DNA of 64,000 bases, from positions 175,060 through 239,059 of the forward strand of contig NZ_BDBY01000034.1 of the NCBI RefSeq assembly GCF_001613225.1. The letters are read 5' to 3'. The translations under genes were made by a program, and so were the position numbers. Below the pieces are notes generated by a model. The model worked only from the letters and a program-made list of their open reading frames with translations. It was not told the origin of the DNA and made no database searches. Source of the DNA: Nocardia pseudovaccinii NBRC 100343. GTDB taxonomy: Bacteria; Actinomycetota; Actinomycetes; Mycobacteriales; Mycobacteriaceae. Of the stretch, positions 47,314 to 56,614 are shown one piece after another (the first letter of the stretch is position 1; each line of letters begins with the position of its first letter).

Positions 47314-48060
47314 GTGATCACTCCGATCGAAATCAAGATCAACCTCGACGGCGACGTCGCGGCGGCACTGACCCGGCTGGAGTGCACGGACCGACCTGCG
47401 ATCGAGCGTCGCATCTGGTTCGCCGAGCCCCGCCCCAACGGTCTCCACACAGCGCCGACACTGCTGTCGAGCCGAATCGTCATCCGGTTACGCAGCGGCG
47501 AGACCGACGACCTGACCGTCAAACTGCGCCCCTGCCTGCGATCGCAATTGGTCGGCCGATGGACCACCTCCTTCACCGACGACGCACTGCGATACCGCAT
47601 CGAAGAAGACTGGAACGCGGAACGCCGCGTCCTGTCCGCCTCGGCAGTCAGTGACCGACCGGCCGGATCCCTGCGCGACGCGACAGTGCTCGGCGCCGAC
47701 GTCACCACCGCCCTGGACACCGCCCAGCGCCAACTCCTGGTGAGCTGCACCCCTCCGGGGGTAGCAGTCGATCGCCTCCTGGCCATGGGTCCCATCGCGT
47801 CGACGAAGTGGACGAAGGTGCACGTGGGCGATCTGCACGTCGATGCCGAACGCTGGACCATCGCCGACCTGGATCTACTCGAGCTGTCCCTGAGAGTCAC
47901 TCCCGAACACGGTGAGTCACACCGCGAGGTACGAAACCGCGCCCTCCACCGGCAGCGCAAATTCGAGGCCGCGGTACGTCGACGTGGTCTGCACATCGCG
48001 ACCGGCGATACCAAGACCCAGCAGGTGCTCGCCGCGTTGACAGCGCGAACGATCCGGTAG
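47314..48060 (+). CDS. CYTH-like domain protein
   Basis: A 248-residue protein with alternating charged strands like the CYTH triphosphate tunnel: PIEIKINLD at the start, then ERRIWFAEPRP, SRIVIRLRSGETDDLTVKLR, and later STKWTKVHVG and LDLLELSLRV. The classical ExExK is only partly kept (first Glu replaced). GTG start with AAAGGGG upstream. Divergent from the alpha-dioxygenase operon. Might bind a polyphosphate or act as a phosphatase; tentative. Confidence 0.6.
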   Translation: MITPIEIKINLDGDVAAALTRLECTDRPAIERRIWFAEPRPNGLHTAPTLLSSRIVIRLRSGETDDLTVKLRPCLRSQLVGRWTTSFTDDALRYRIEEDWNAERRVLSASAVSDRPAGSLRDATVLGADVTTALDTAQRQLLVSCTPPGVAVDRLLAMGPIASTKWTKVHVGDLHVDAERWTIADLDLLELSLRVTPEHGESHREVRNRALHRQRKFEAAVRRRGLHIATGDTKTQQVLAALTARTIR

Positions 48061-48527
48061 TCCAGCCGGACGCTGCTGAATCCACTGCGCGAGTTGGACA
48101 AATTCGCGGGATGGAGTAGCTGAATACGCTAGCTCGACATTGCTACTCAGCGGACGATGGCATTGCGCAGGAACAGAATTCACACCTTCATAAGGAAGCC
48201 CGACGGCGATCGGACACTTTCCGGGAATTCGATGTGGCATTCCCATCAGGTTCGGTGGCCACGACAACGACGACGTGGCCGCACCGCACCGCCCAACACC
48301 CGCTTACGCCAAGAATCCACACGACCGCGGATTCCGCACGGCCGGACCGCCCCACGTCGACGATTGCGCCTGGTATCAACGAGCGCAATTGTCGATATGT
48401 TTCACCAGCGCGCTTTCGGCCTCTGCATGAACGCGCCAGAGGCTCGACTGGGTCGAAGTCGATTCCGCTCTGCGAACTGGAATAGGGGCGGTCCGTCGAG
48501 TATCGCGCTGTTTCGGGTGCCGATCCG
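48061..48527. other. Gap without a recognised gene
   Basis: No supported gene or RNA. Codon bias is poor in all frames. The AT content is a little higher around 48150-48250. Confidence 0.5.
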
Positions 48528-49763
48528 TCAGCAGCTGGCGGGTGCGGGCTCACCGAGAATCCTGGCGTTCAGCCAGGTCAGCACCCCGGGGGCACCGATC
48601 ACCGCGGCCGACAGATGCTCGAACGCGGGCACTTGCAGCGTCTGCACCCGCACCCCGGCCGCGCACCAGCGGCTGTCGACATGGTCGATCGCTTCGATCG
48701 GAATCAGGGGGTCGGTCGGTGAATGCCATTCGAACACCGGTATTTCCGGCACCCCATCGTAGAATTCCAGACTGTTCTCCCTCAACACCACCCGAGCTTC
48801 AGGGAGGGCAGCAGTCGGGGTGCTGGCGAGGTATTCGCGGGCGCTGCCGCCGACACCGGTAACGAGGATCTGGTTGGTGCAGCTGTTGGCCATGGCGTCT
48901 CGGACCGCCAAGCCGCGCTTGTTGAGATACCTGCTGACCGGCACCCGCTGCGGGTACTCCCGCTCCAGGCCGATCGCCGCCGCCATGGCCAGCCCGAAGG
49001 CCGGATGCGTCTCCATGCCCACCGCCTCCGCCATTATCTCCATATTCATCGGAGCGCCGCCGATGGCCGCTCCCGCAAGCTCCAGTTCCGGTGCGTACGA
49101 CGGCTGCAGCGCAGCTGCCCATCCGGTGGCCATGCCGCCGCCGGAGTAACCGGCCAGCACCACCCGGCTGTGCTGCACGGCGAGTTCGGGCAGCCGTTTC
49201 ACCGCGCGGACACCGTCCAATACGATCTGGCCGCCCAAACGCGCAGCGCCGAAAGCGAAGTTCGGGCCGAGATGATCCGGCAGCGCGACACTCCAGCCCT
49301 GCGCCAGCGCCGTGTTCAAAATCGACGCCGTCGCCACCAGATTCGGATCGCCGCTGTACAGCTGGTGCGATACCGCACAGGCGGTGCCGAGCGCATTGAT
49401 GAAGTGCTGATACGACAGCAGTGGCCCGTCGGGCTGATGGCCGAAGGGGGTAAGGATCGTGGTGGTCGCCGCGATCGGCGCGCCCTGAGAGTTGGTGGAG
49501 CGGAATGAAACCAGCGTTACGGTGGCGCCGGGAAAGAGGATCACGGGAGGCAACGCCCGCACGTCGAGCACATCACCAGGCCGGTGCGCCGCCAGATCCG
49601 CCGGTGCGGCGAAGAACGGGTCCGGATCGGGCTGCGGATACAACGGTTCTGCGGTTGCCGTCGTCGCCAGCAGCAGCCCGAGTGCCACGCTACCGAGCGC
49701 ACTCAGGATTCGTAGCGAACCACTGCGCCTGCTGCGGAGAAAGCGAAGAAACCGACGAGTCAC
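48528..49763 (-). CDS. Secretory lipase (LIP family), second copy
   Basis: A 411-residue exported hydrolase related to the one at 31284-32678. Signal peptide to about residue 38 ends ATTATAEP, after an arginine-rich start. Nucleophile Ser in VVLAGYSGGGMATGWAAA; acid in HSPTDPLIP; His in PAFEHLSAAVIG. Start: GTG at 49763 has GGAGG 8 bp upstream; ATG at 49769 or 49778 is possible. Probably releases fatty acids outside the cell; the neighbouring alpha-dioxygenase uses free fatty acids, so a functional link is possible but not shown. Confidence 0.88.
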   Translation of the reverse strand: MTRRFLRFLRSRRSGSLRILSALGSVALGLLLATTATAEPLYPQPDPDPFFAAPADLAAHRPGDVLDVRALPPVILFPGATVTLVSFRSTNSQGAPIAATTTILTPFGHQPDGPLLSYQHFINALGTACAVSHQLYSGDPNLVATASILNTALAQGWSVALPDHLGPNFAFGAARLGGQIVLDGVRAVKRLPELAVQHSRVVLAGYSGGGMATGWAAALQPSYAPELELAGAAIGGAPMNMEIMAEAVGMETHPAFGLAMAAAIGLEREYPQRVPVSRYLNKRGLAVRDAMANSCTNQILVTGVGGSAREYLASTPTAALPEARVVLRENSLEFYDGVPEIPVFEWHSPTDPLIPIEAIDHVDSRWCAAGVRVQTLQVPAFEHLSAAVIGAPGVLTWLNARILGEPAPASC

Positions 49764-49778
49764 GACCATGACCTCCAT

Positions 49779-50629
49779 GGGTAGTTCACGGCATTCGTTT
49801 GACCAGCAAGTCCGAGTTCACGTGCGACCTTATCGGCAAACTTCTAGCGATACGCTAAAAATAGCCGATGCGCTGGGAAAATAGCATTGGGCACTCGATT
49901 GTGGCAAACCTCAGCGTCGGTGCGGCGGGGTCGTCGGGATCGTGTACCCGCGACGGCCATTCGGACAGCAGCACCGTTCAACCTCGACGGCTGAATCGGC
50001 GACCGTCAGCCGAGGCCATCACCGAGTTGGCAGGCGCCTACTGCATTGGTAGCTCGGGTCGGGTAACTACGGACTAGTTCAGGGGAGCCGCGGCGGGAGA
50101 CCGCAGAACACGAGCGCGCCAACGCAATTCTGCGCCGTGCTCGCCGAACTCGGTGTCCGGATCGCGTTCACCATCGGTGGGAAGGGTCGGGCGAAGGTCC
50201 TGAACGAATATTGGAATACCGCCTCACCAAGAAACTAGCTGCTCGGAATTTGCGTGAATCGATGATCTGGCACCCCGCACCACGGCCGACCATGCTCGCC
50301 GATGCCCGCACATCCCCGGGACAAGCAACGAGCACCAGACCATCCGGCGAGCCGGACGTGCACCTCCGAATAAACCTGCGCGGAGTGATCCTGGACTTCA
50401 TAGCACGGGCCAGCGCCGCCGAGCAGTTCATCGAGGACCACAAGACCCACCACTACGTCGACGCGGTCTCGGTAATCCCCGGCGACGGACGCGGCCTCCC
50501 GCGGCTGCCCAACGAGGAGTTATATGCCGGGCCGTAGAACTCGGTGGCCCATGGGCCCACGTTCGGTATGGTTGCCGGACCGACCTGATCGATCGCACGT
50601 CGGCCCCGGGGGTCAGCAAGGAGTTCGCC
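49779..50629. other. Long gap with possible small gene or IS relic
   Basis: About 850 bp without a firm gene. Bases 50211-50537 hold an open frame of 108 codons whose second half is protein-like (VHLRINLRGVILDFIARASA), without a good ribosome site. Bases 50098-50150 faintly recall an IS3-type transposase stretch, too short to call. At the right end AAGGAG serves the next gene. Confidence 0.3.
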
Positions 50630-51232
50630 GTGGTTACGCCACATCAACCCGAATCTTTTCCACCGCAAGGGAATTACCCTAATCCGCAAGGGTACCCGTA
50701 TCCGCAGCCGCGTCCGGAGTATCCGCCGCCCGGGTTCGGTGCACCGCCGCGGGCGGGCGCCTCGCCGCTGGACTGGGCGACCGCGGGACTGCTCGTCCTG
50801 TCCGCGATTCTGATGGGAATCTGGCGATTCACCAACGACTACCTCGATTTCGGGGACAACATCCCTTTCCTGCTCACCGCCGCGATCGCCGTGGTAGCGG
50901 CGATTATCCTGGTGACCGGCGCCGGCGCCAGGAACGGCGCTTTCCGTGCCCTCGCCGCCGTCGCCGCGGGCGCGCTCTTCGCCCCGGGTCTCTCGTTCGT
51001 GGTCAGCATGGCGCAGCACTCGGATTACGCCGAGGCCAAAGATTTCGCCCTCGGCATTCCCGCCGCGCTACTCGCCCTGGGCGCGTCGGTGACGGCGATC
51101 ATCGCCTCGGCCCGATCGTCCGCGCCGCGCACCCCGCCCCCGCCGCGGTGGCAACAACCACCCACCCAACAACCACCCGGCCAATACCCGCAGCACCAGT
51201 ACCCACCGCACTCCTCCTGGCCGCCGAGGTAG
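50630..51232 (+). CDS. Proline-rich membrane protein
   Basis: A 200-residue protein: a Pro/Tyr/Gln-rich head (residues 1-45), four predicted membrane helices (about 48-68, 81-100, 105-130, 140-165) and a Pro/Gln tail. Such heads and tails are common in actinobacterial membrane proteins of unknown role. GTG start with AAGGAG 7 bp upstream. No family recognised. Confidence 0.8.
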   Translation: MVTPHQPESFPPQGNYPNPQGYPYPQPRPEYPPPGFGAPPRAGASPLDWATAGLLVLSAILMGIWRFTNDYLDFGDNIPFLLTAAIAVVAAIILVTGAGARNGAFRALAAVAAGALFAPGLSFVVSMAQHSDYAEAKDFALGIPAALLALGASVTAIIASARSSAPRTPPPPRWQQPPTQQPPGQYPQHQYPPHSSWPPR

Positions 51233-51279
51233 TCCAATACCCCGCGCGCGCATGCGATTCAGCCCGTATCGTCTTTGCC

Positions 51280-51597
51280 ATGTCATGGCAGTACGCCGTG
51301 TGGGGATTGGTGGGATCTGCCGCCAACAGCGGTGTTGTTTTCCTGGAGGCCAGCCGCCGCGCGAAAGGATGGCCGTGGGTTCGTCCGCACGGACCGGGTG
51401 GCGGGGTTTATCTGGTGTCGATTCTCATCCAGCTCGCGGTAGCCACGGCAACTACTGCGGCTCTCGCGACCACTTTGATCGTGTCGAGCGGCATGGTCGC
51501 CTTCGGAGTCGGTGCGGGTGCGCCGGTTGTGGTGAAAAAACTTGCGGCATACGCGGAGTCGTTATTGCCCGGAGGGGGCGCAGGAGGTTCGAAATGA
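51280..51597 (+). CDS. Small membrane protein coupled to a repeat protein
   Basis: A 105-residue protein with hydrophobic stretches at about 7-25 and 45-85 and a glycine-rich tail. No family recognised. No clear ribosome site for ATG 51280. Its stop overlaps the start of the next gene as ATGA, so the two are probably made together and act together. Confidence 0.65.
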   Translation: MSWQYAVWGLVGSAANSGVVFLEASRRAKGWPWVRPHGPGGGVYLVSILIQLAVATATTAALATTLIVSSGMVAFGVGAGAPVVVKKLAAYAESLLPGGGAGGSK

Positions 51598-51833
51598 CGG
51601 TCTTGCGGGGCGACAAGGTGGGGCGACGGCTCCTTGCCGCGTTGTCCGGATCCACACCCGCTTTCACCCGTGCGGCATTGTCGTTCCCCGTCGCAACAGG
51701 CAGTCGACGTGATGTCGGCCGCCGGGTGCTGTCGGCGTTGGCTGGTTCCTCCCCCGCGTTCACCGCGGAACCTGTCGACGAGAACCAAAGGAGGGACGAG
51801 ATCACCATCCAGCCAAGGACAACCGGGCGCTAA
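51594..51833 (+). CDS. Small protein with an internal 16-residue repeat
   Basis: A 79-residue soluble protein. Residues about 10-25 (GRRLLAALSGSTPAFT) repeat as GRRVLSALAGSSPAFT at about 42-57, 12 of 16 positions identical. The rest is charged. AGGAGG lies before ATG 51594, which overlaps the upstream membrane-protein stop. Unknown function; the coupling suggests a two-part module. Confidence 0.65.
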   Translation: MTVLRGDKVGRRLLAALSGSTPAFTRAALSFPVATGSRRDVGRRVLSALAGSSPAFTAEPVDENQRRDEITIQPRTTGR

Positions 51834-52170
51834 GTCCTGGGCCGCAGTCGATCTCGCCTGCCAGCCGTGCGATAAGCGGCATTGTGTGTACTGGCGCCGA
51901 GTGTAGCCAGTTTCGCGGGCAGGTGGCGAACACAGTCCTCGCGTGGGGCCGCGAACCGGCTTGGTGCGCGATCGGCAGCCAGCCTGCCACGTTCGACGCT
52001 AACCGATCGGTAACGCGGTCAGGATCGGGTCATAGACCCAGTTCAACATGCGCTCGGCATCGTTCTTCGCCACGACACCAACCAGGCGAACTATGCAAGA
52101 CCGCACCGGCATCGACATGCCGCTCCACAGACAAGACGAACTCTTCTGCGCTGCAGCAAGGTCTTTCGCG
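51834..52170. other. Gap with a possible gene remnant
   Basis: No complete gene. The minus strand from about 52095 to 51999 reads VRLVGVVAKNDAERMLNWVY and ends soon after at a stop, a protein-like tail without a start, perhaps a relic. Confidence 0.3.
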
Positions 52171-52602
52171 TCAGGCCGTGCCGGGTGCCTGCGGTAGGGC
52201 TGGAATGGGTGCAACGTCGGCCGCAGGTCCGCGGACCAGACCGACCGTGCACAGGGCGTCGTCTTCCGCGCTGGTCCAGTACCGGTCGATCGCGTTCAGT
52301 ACCGCGAAAGCTTGTGCTGGATGCCAGGATTCGCAGAGTTCGGCGAGAGCGGCGAAGTCCACGCCCCACCGCTCGCCGTGGTGGGGATCTTCCTCGGCCC
52401 GAGCCCGGATCTGGTCCGCCATCGGGCGGCTTGGTTCGAGCAGCCACGACGCATCGGCGTAAGCGAGTTGACCTTCGAAGATGTCGCAGAGGGTCAATGC
52501 CTGCGTCTCGGTCAGCGTGATGGTGGCCAGTTGGCGGGCGAAGAACGCTACAGCGTGAGCGTCGAGTACGGGATGCGGGACCGGACGGAAGATGGCGGTC
52601 AT
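52171..52602 (-). CDS. Hypothetical protein after P450
   Basis: A 143-residue mainly helical acidic protein: FFARQLATITLTETQALTLC near the start, RYWTSAEDDALCTVG near the end. No family recognised. TAGGA lies before ATG 52602. It is 8 bp downstream of the P450 gene on the same strand, so one operon. Could be a partner of the P450. Confidence 0.75.
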   Translation of the reverse strand: MTAIFRPVPHPVLDAHAVAFFARQLATITLTETQALTLCDIFEGQLAYADASWLLEPSRPMADQIRARAEEDPHHGERWGVDFAALAELCESWHPAQAFAVLNAIDRYWTSAEDDALCTVGLVRGPAADVAPIPALPQAPGTA

Positions 52603-52610
52603 GATGATTC

Positions 52611-53858
52611 CTAGGCGGGGATGGGCAGCGGCGGGGAATTGGGGAAGGCGACGGGAAGCTCGACCAGAGCACGATGGAAAGGCCCGGGCCGCCAGACCAG
52701 TTGTTCCCTGGACCGTGCGAGCGTCAGTTCGGGCAATGCGTCGAACAGGTAACCGATGGCAGTACAGGCGATTTGGATTACCGCAATGCGTGCGGATATC
52801 GGGCAGGCGTGCTTGCCGGTACTGAAGGCCAGCCCCCAATCCGCGTGGAGGAATTCGCCGTTGTTCACTGCGGGGTCGTTGTTGCAGGCGGCCATGCTGA
52901 TCACGACCGGCTTGTTCGCGGGCAGCCACACCCCGCCTTTGTTGATCGGCTGCGGCGGGAAGGACAAGCAGTAGTTGGCCATCGGGGGGTCGTAGACCAA
53001 GATGTCGTTGACCGCGTCGATGGTCGGTGCACCGAATCCTGCTGCACCGCACACGAATCGGTCGTCGGTCAGCATCATCAGCAGTGTGTTGGCGATCAGG
53101 TTCACCGTCGGCTCGATGCCCGCACCGTAGAGGGTGATCACCTGGTTGACCAATTCCTCGTCCGACAGCGCGGGTCGATGGGTGAGCAGCCTGGTGGTGA
53201 TGTCGTTGCCAGGCTGGGCACGCTTCATGGCGATGAGTTGGCCCAGTGCCCGGCAGAGTATTTCGTTGACGTGGGCGGTGTCGGTGGATTCGAACATCGC
53301 TGCCATCGCCACTCGGACCTGCTCGCCGATATCGTCGGGACAGCCCAGTATCTTGTTCACGAGCGAAAAAACCAGCGGCAGTATGTAGTCGCTGATCACA
53401 TCGGCCGTCCCGATGCCGCAGAAGGTGTTGATCAGCGGTTCGGCGGTCTGGATTACCTGGTCACGCAGGCCCAGCTGGTCGATGCCGTCGAGGGCGGCCT
53501 GATTGGCGGCGCGGTAGAAGGAGTGGGTTTCGCCGGTGCTGCGCAGCGCGTTGGGGCGCCACCCCACCATCGGCAAAATCGGGCAGTTTGCAGGTACGGT
53601 GCGTTCCCAGGTGCGCGGGTCCGCAGGGAAATGCTCATGATCACCGAGGATGTCCACGGCGAGCTCGTAGCCGATCACCAGCGTCGCTTCCACACCCGGC
53701 GCAAGCCAAACCGGTACCAGCGACCCGCACATCTTGCGCATATGCCGGTAGGCCTGGTGCGGATCCTGCGCGAACTCCGAGGTGTGGAGTGCGTAGCGAT
53801 CGCCGGGACCGATGTTTTCGATCGGGACCGGAAGGGCGGGAGAGAGGTTCTGCGGCAC
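52611..53858 (-). CDS. Cytochrome P450, non-canonical (CYP156/157-like), second copy
   Basis: A 415-residue heme-thiolate protein, clear paralogue of 3799-5058. Heme loop LAFSTGKHACPIS with Cys352; the usual glycine after it is isoleucine. Helix I: YGAGIEPTVNL. The helix K ExxR is gone: VNDILVYDPPMANYC has neither Glu nor Arg. GTG at 53858 follows GAGGAG 9 bp upstream; the longer frame is not supported. No redox partner nearby. Activity may be altered, as in the Streptomyces CYP157 family. Confidence 0.88.
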   Translation of the reverse strand: MPQNLSPALPVPIENIGPGDRYALHTSEFAQDPHQAYRHMRKMCGSLVPVWLAPGVEATLVIGYELAVDILGDHEHFPADPRTWERTVPANCPILPMVGWRPNALRSTGETHSFYRAANQAALDGIDQLGLRDQVIQTAEPLINTFCGIGTADVISDYILPLVFSLVNKILGCPDDIGEQVRVAMAAMFESTDTAHVNEILCRALGQLIAMKRAQPGNDITTRLLTHRPALSDEELVNQVITLYGAGIEPTVNLIANTLLMMLTDDRFVCGAAGFGAPTIDAVNDILVYDPPMANYCLSFPPQPINKGGVWLPANKPVVISMAACNNDPAVNNGEFLHADWGLAFSTGKHACPISARIAVIQIACTAIGYLFDALPELTLARSREQLVWRPGPFHRALVELPVAFPNSPPLPIPA

Positions 53859-53872
53859 GGCCGGGTTCTCCT

Positions 53873-54109
53873 CTAGCTCGGGAGTTGGAGCGGTGGCGTC
53901 GGGTTGGCCTTGCGGTTGTCGGTGTTTCCGCTTTCGCTCTCTGGGGCGGCGGGGCAGCCGACGAGGCTGATCAGCACCGGTTGATGTTCCTCCGGCCGGG
54001 CGTCGGCGACGAGCTCCATTTGCGTCGGGAATCGCACGCACGCATTCGCCAATGGTGGCTCGTCGAACAACACCTCGTCGATCCCGTCCACCCACGGCAT
54101 CACCGCCAC
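53873..54109 (-). pseudogene. Relic of a third P450, C-terminal fragment
   Basis: A 78-codon piece on the minus strand reads DEVLFDEPPLANACVRFPTQ then PEEHQPVLISLVGCPAAPE, which matches the helix-K-to-beta region of the two P450s here (first copy: DEVLFTDPPLSNYCITFPKQ). Everything before is missing, as is the heme loop after. It lies 14 bp upstream of the intact P450, so it looks like a decayed tandem duplicate. Confidence 0.8.
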
Positions 54110-54221
54110 CTAGGTCAAAGCCAAACCTCGACGAAATCGCCGCATGGCGCCCCTGCGCCTATGCTGAAAGTTGGGCCGCCGGGTTCGGCGGTGGTACCAA
54201 CCAGCCAGTGGAGGTTCCGCC

Positions 54222-54686
54222 ATGCCCATGTCACCGACCGTGCGCACATGCCTGAGCGATGCGGGCGTCGAGTATGAACTCGTGCGGCATCCGCACAGCC
54301 ACAGCAGCACCGAGACCGCCCAAATTGCGGCTATCCCGGGCGACCAACTCGCCAAGACGATCCTGCTCGAAGACGAACAGGGCTACATCGGTGCCGTGCT
54401 GCCATCCACTCATCATCTACGGTTGCCGAAACTGTGGGACCAAACCGGACGGCGCCTGTCGTTCGCCGACGAATCGGACATCCGCGAAGTCTTCAAAGAC
54501 TGCGAACTCGGCGCCATCCCTCCCCTATGCACCGCTTACGGCATGAAGACACTGATGGACGAAAGCCTGAGCACACAGCCCGACATCTACTTCGAGGCCG
54601 GAGACCACGAGACGCTCATCCACATGCGTACCGAGCAGTTCATGCGCTTGATGGAACACGCAGAAAAAGGACACTTCTCCAAGTAG
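54222..54686 (+). CDS. YbaK/EbsC-type aminoacyl-tRNA deacylase
   Basis: A 154-residue protein of the YbaK/ProX fold that removes wrongly attached amino acids from tRNA. Layout: VEYELVRHPHSHSSTETAQI, then GDQLAKTILLEDEQGYIGAV with the conserved lysine, and GAIPPLCTAYG near residue 98, as in family members. The end (HMRTEQFMRLM) is as seen in the associated-domain subgroup. GGAGG precedes ATG 54222. Stands alone. Confidence 0.9.
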   Translation: MPMSPTVRTCLSDAGVEYELVRHPHSHSSTETAQIAAIPGDQLAKTILLEDEQGYIGAVLPSTHHLRLPKLWDQTGRRLSFADESDIREVFKDCELGAIPPLCTAYGMKTLMDESLSTQPDIYFEAGDHETLIHMRTEQFMRLMEHAEKGHFSK

Positions 54687-54873
54687 GACTGCGTTGCGAA
54701 GTGTTCTCGTCGCCGCTGGATAGCAACTGATGTCGATGCAGCCGATAGCGTAGCGGCGGCGGATGATCAGGCTGCAGAAGTTCGTGACGACCTCGCTGTG
54801 AAATGGCGTTCCGGTTCGGAAGACGCTGTCACGCAAGGCATGTGAGCGTGTCCGTGCTGACTGTGGACGCTCG
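54687..54873. other. Gap
   Basis: Nothing recognised between the deacylase stop and the usp relic. Confidence 0.5.
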
Positions 54874-55260
54874 ATGCCAGCGCAGCGGAACCGGGTATCC
54901 CGCGTGCGGCCAAGTAGTGATCTCTGGAGCAAAACGCAACCCACGGCAGGCAATCCACCGATTCGCACAGCCGTGGACGGCTCGGCCAACTCCTATCATG
55001 CTGTCGCTTGGGCAGCGGTTGAAGCCGCACTGCATCGAAGCCCGTTGCACATCCTGACCTCGATGGTGATCCCGACCGGCTTCGGTCCGGGCATCTCGAT
55101 CGGCGACGCGGATCTGGAGTCACTGCGCCGCGGCGGCGAGCGGATCCTGACGGAGGCGATCCGTGTGGCCCGCACGGCCGCGCCCGGATTGGCGAACGCG
55201 ACACAGCCCCCGATTCCTTGCCCAGCTTGCGGTGTGTTTGCTGTCTCCTTCCAGGGGTAA
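54874..55260 (+). pseudogene. Truncated universal stress protein
   Basis: The frame holds a typical Usp N-terminal half: TAVDGSANSYHAVAWAAVEA, then PLHILTSMVIPTGFGPGISI and GERILTEAIRVARTAAPG. Then homology stops and a short unrelated tail follows. The ATP-binding G-2x-G-9x-G motif near the end of the domain is absent, and the start region has no ribosome site. Likely a deletion relic. Confidence 0.75.
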
Positions 55261-55312
55261 GGCCGCAGCAGCGCAATTCGCGCGTCCGTACTACTTGTCC
55301 AAGGAGGCGATC

Positions 55313-55882
55313 GTGGAAGCAACGTCGATCAACACCACCGGTGATGTCGTCACGTTCCTGATCGAGCAGCACATGCGCATACGCGAACTGTTCGCCGAGG
55401 TCGCGCAGGCCCCAACGGCGGAACAGCGGGAGCAGAAGTTCTACGAACTGCGCCGCCTGCTGGCGGTCCACGAAACCGCCGAGGAAGAAATCATCCACCC
55501 ACGCTTCCGGCGAGAAGTCCATGACGGCGCCGACATCATCCAGGCGCGTCTGAAGGAAGAGAACAAAGCCAAACGCCAGCTGGCCGATATCGAAGCGGTC
55601 GACATCGATTCTCCCGAGTTCGACGCCAAACTCGCGGCTCTGCGCGACGGGGTGCTCGCACACGCCGACCACGAGGAGCACGAGGAGTTCAACCGGTTAC
55701 GTTCCGAGCTGGAACCCGACGAGCTGGCGCGCCTGCGCAACGCGGTGAAATTCGCCGAAGCCATGGCGCCGACACGTCCGCACCCCGGCGTCGAGTCCGC
55801 GAGCGCGAATCTGCTCGTCGGGCCATTCGCGGCCATGATGGACCGCGCCAAAGACGCCATCAGCAAACCCCGCAAGAAATGA
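55313..55882 (+). CDS. Hemerythrin-like (HHE) protein
   Basis: A 189-residue four-helix diiron protein. Metal ligands in order: LIEQHMRIRELFAE, LLAVHETAEEEIIHP, and LAHADHEEHEEFNRL. Binds oxygen or senses redox/NO. A C-terminal helix extension with a basic end (ISKPRKK). GTG at 55313 with AAGGAGG upstream. Lies just past the usp relic; both belong to stress families. Confidence 0.9.
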   Translation: MEATSINTTGDVVTFLIEQHMRIRELFAEVAQAPTAEQREQKFYELRRLLAVHETAEEEIIHPRFRREVHDGADIIQARLKEENKAKRQLADIEAVDIDSPEFDAKLAALRDGVLAHADHEEHEEFNRLRSELEPDELARLRNAVKFAEAMAPTRPHPGVESASANLLVGPFAAMMDRAKDAISKPRKK

Positions 55883-56042
55883 TCACCGCCCCCTCGCTGT
55901 GAAACCCGGTGTGCCAGGCGACTTTCCGGAACAGCTGGCGTTCTACGGAGCCAGCTGGCCGCCATCGGTATGACGCTCTGGTCGCGGTCGAGGCGCTCGA
56001 GCTGAGTCCGGATGCTGAGCGCGGGGTCTACTGTAGGCAGGT

Positions 56043-56321
56043 ATGGCGACCAAGGAGGTCACCGTAACGGTGACCGTGGACGACACCGAGTGGGCCCAGC
56101 TGTGTGATGCGGCTGAGTGCGCGGGCATGAGCGTCCCCGACTACCTGGCCCGCAGCGCGCGATTGGTCGCGCTTCAGCCCCGCATAGCGCGGTCGCTGCG
56201 AGCACCTCGTGATCTCCCGCAGCACGGCGCATCGCCCGACGACGAAAGCGAAACCGCGGCCTGGACCGAGAGCTTCTCTCAGCGTCTGCACCATAGGGCC
56301 GACTTATTCCGCAACGACTAG
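56043..56321 (+). CDS. Small hypothetical protein, ribbon-helix-helix-like
   Basis: A 92-residue protein with an N-terminal strand and helices (VTVTVTVDDTEWAQLCDAAE, then GMSVPDYLARSARLVAL) that resemble a ribbon-helix-helix DNA-binding dimer. The C-terminal half is polar. ATG at 56043; weak ribosome site. Role unknown. Confidence 0.6.
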   Translation: MATKEVTVTVTVDDTEWAQLCDAAECAGMSVPDYLARSARLVALQPRIARSLRAPRDLPQHGASPDDESETAAWTESFSQRLHHRADLFRND

Positions 56322-56614
56322 ACCGACACCAGCCGGAAGTAGTCTGTCCGGGGCTGCCGCTTCGCGCTGCGGTATCCGATGGGGCTTCAAATCGAGTATC
56401 CGGACTCACTGCTACGAGAACCTGCGCCAGCTCATGGGTCTGCCGGATCCGCGGCGAGATCGAACGGACCACGCGCGTCGGAGGCGATCGCCAGCCTGTA
56501 CACGCGGGCGACATATCTGCTATGCCCAGCGGTGATTGCCCCGGCCCTCGGCTCTGCTCACTCTGCTCTGATGGCCACCACTTGGTGACTCGGATTCTGG
56601 GGCCCGCGATGCGG
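56322..56614. other. Gap
   Basis: No gene recognised; reading frames here lack starts and family character. Confidence 0.4.

Noticed and set aside
46295..47317. 340-codon plus-strand frame over the alpha-dioxygenase start
   Set aside because: Overlaps the well-supported gene on the minus strand and lacks motifs.
50098..50150. IS3-like transposase fragment
   Set aside because: Too short and weak; no inverted repeats or target duplication seen.
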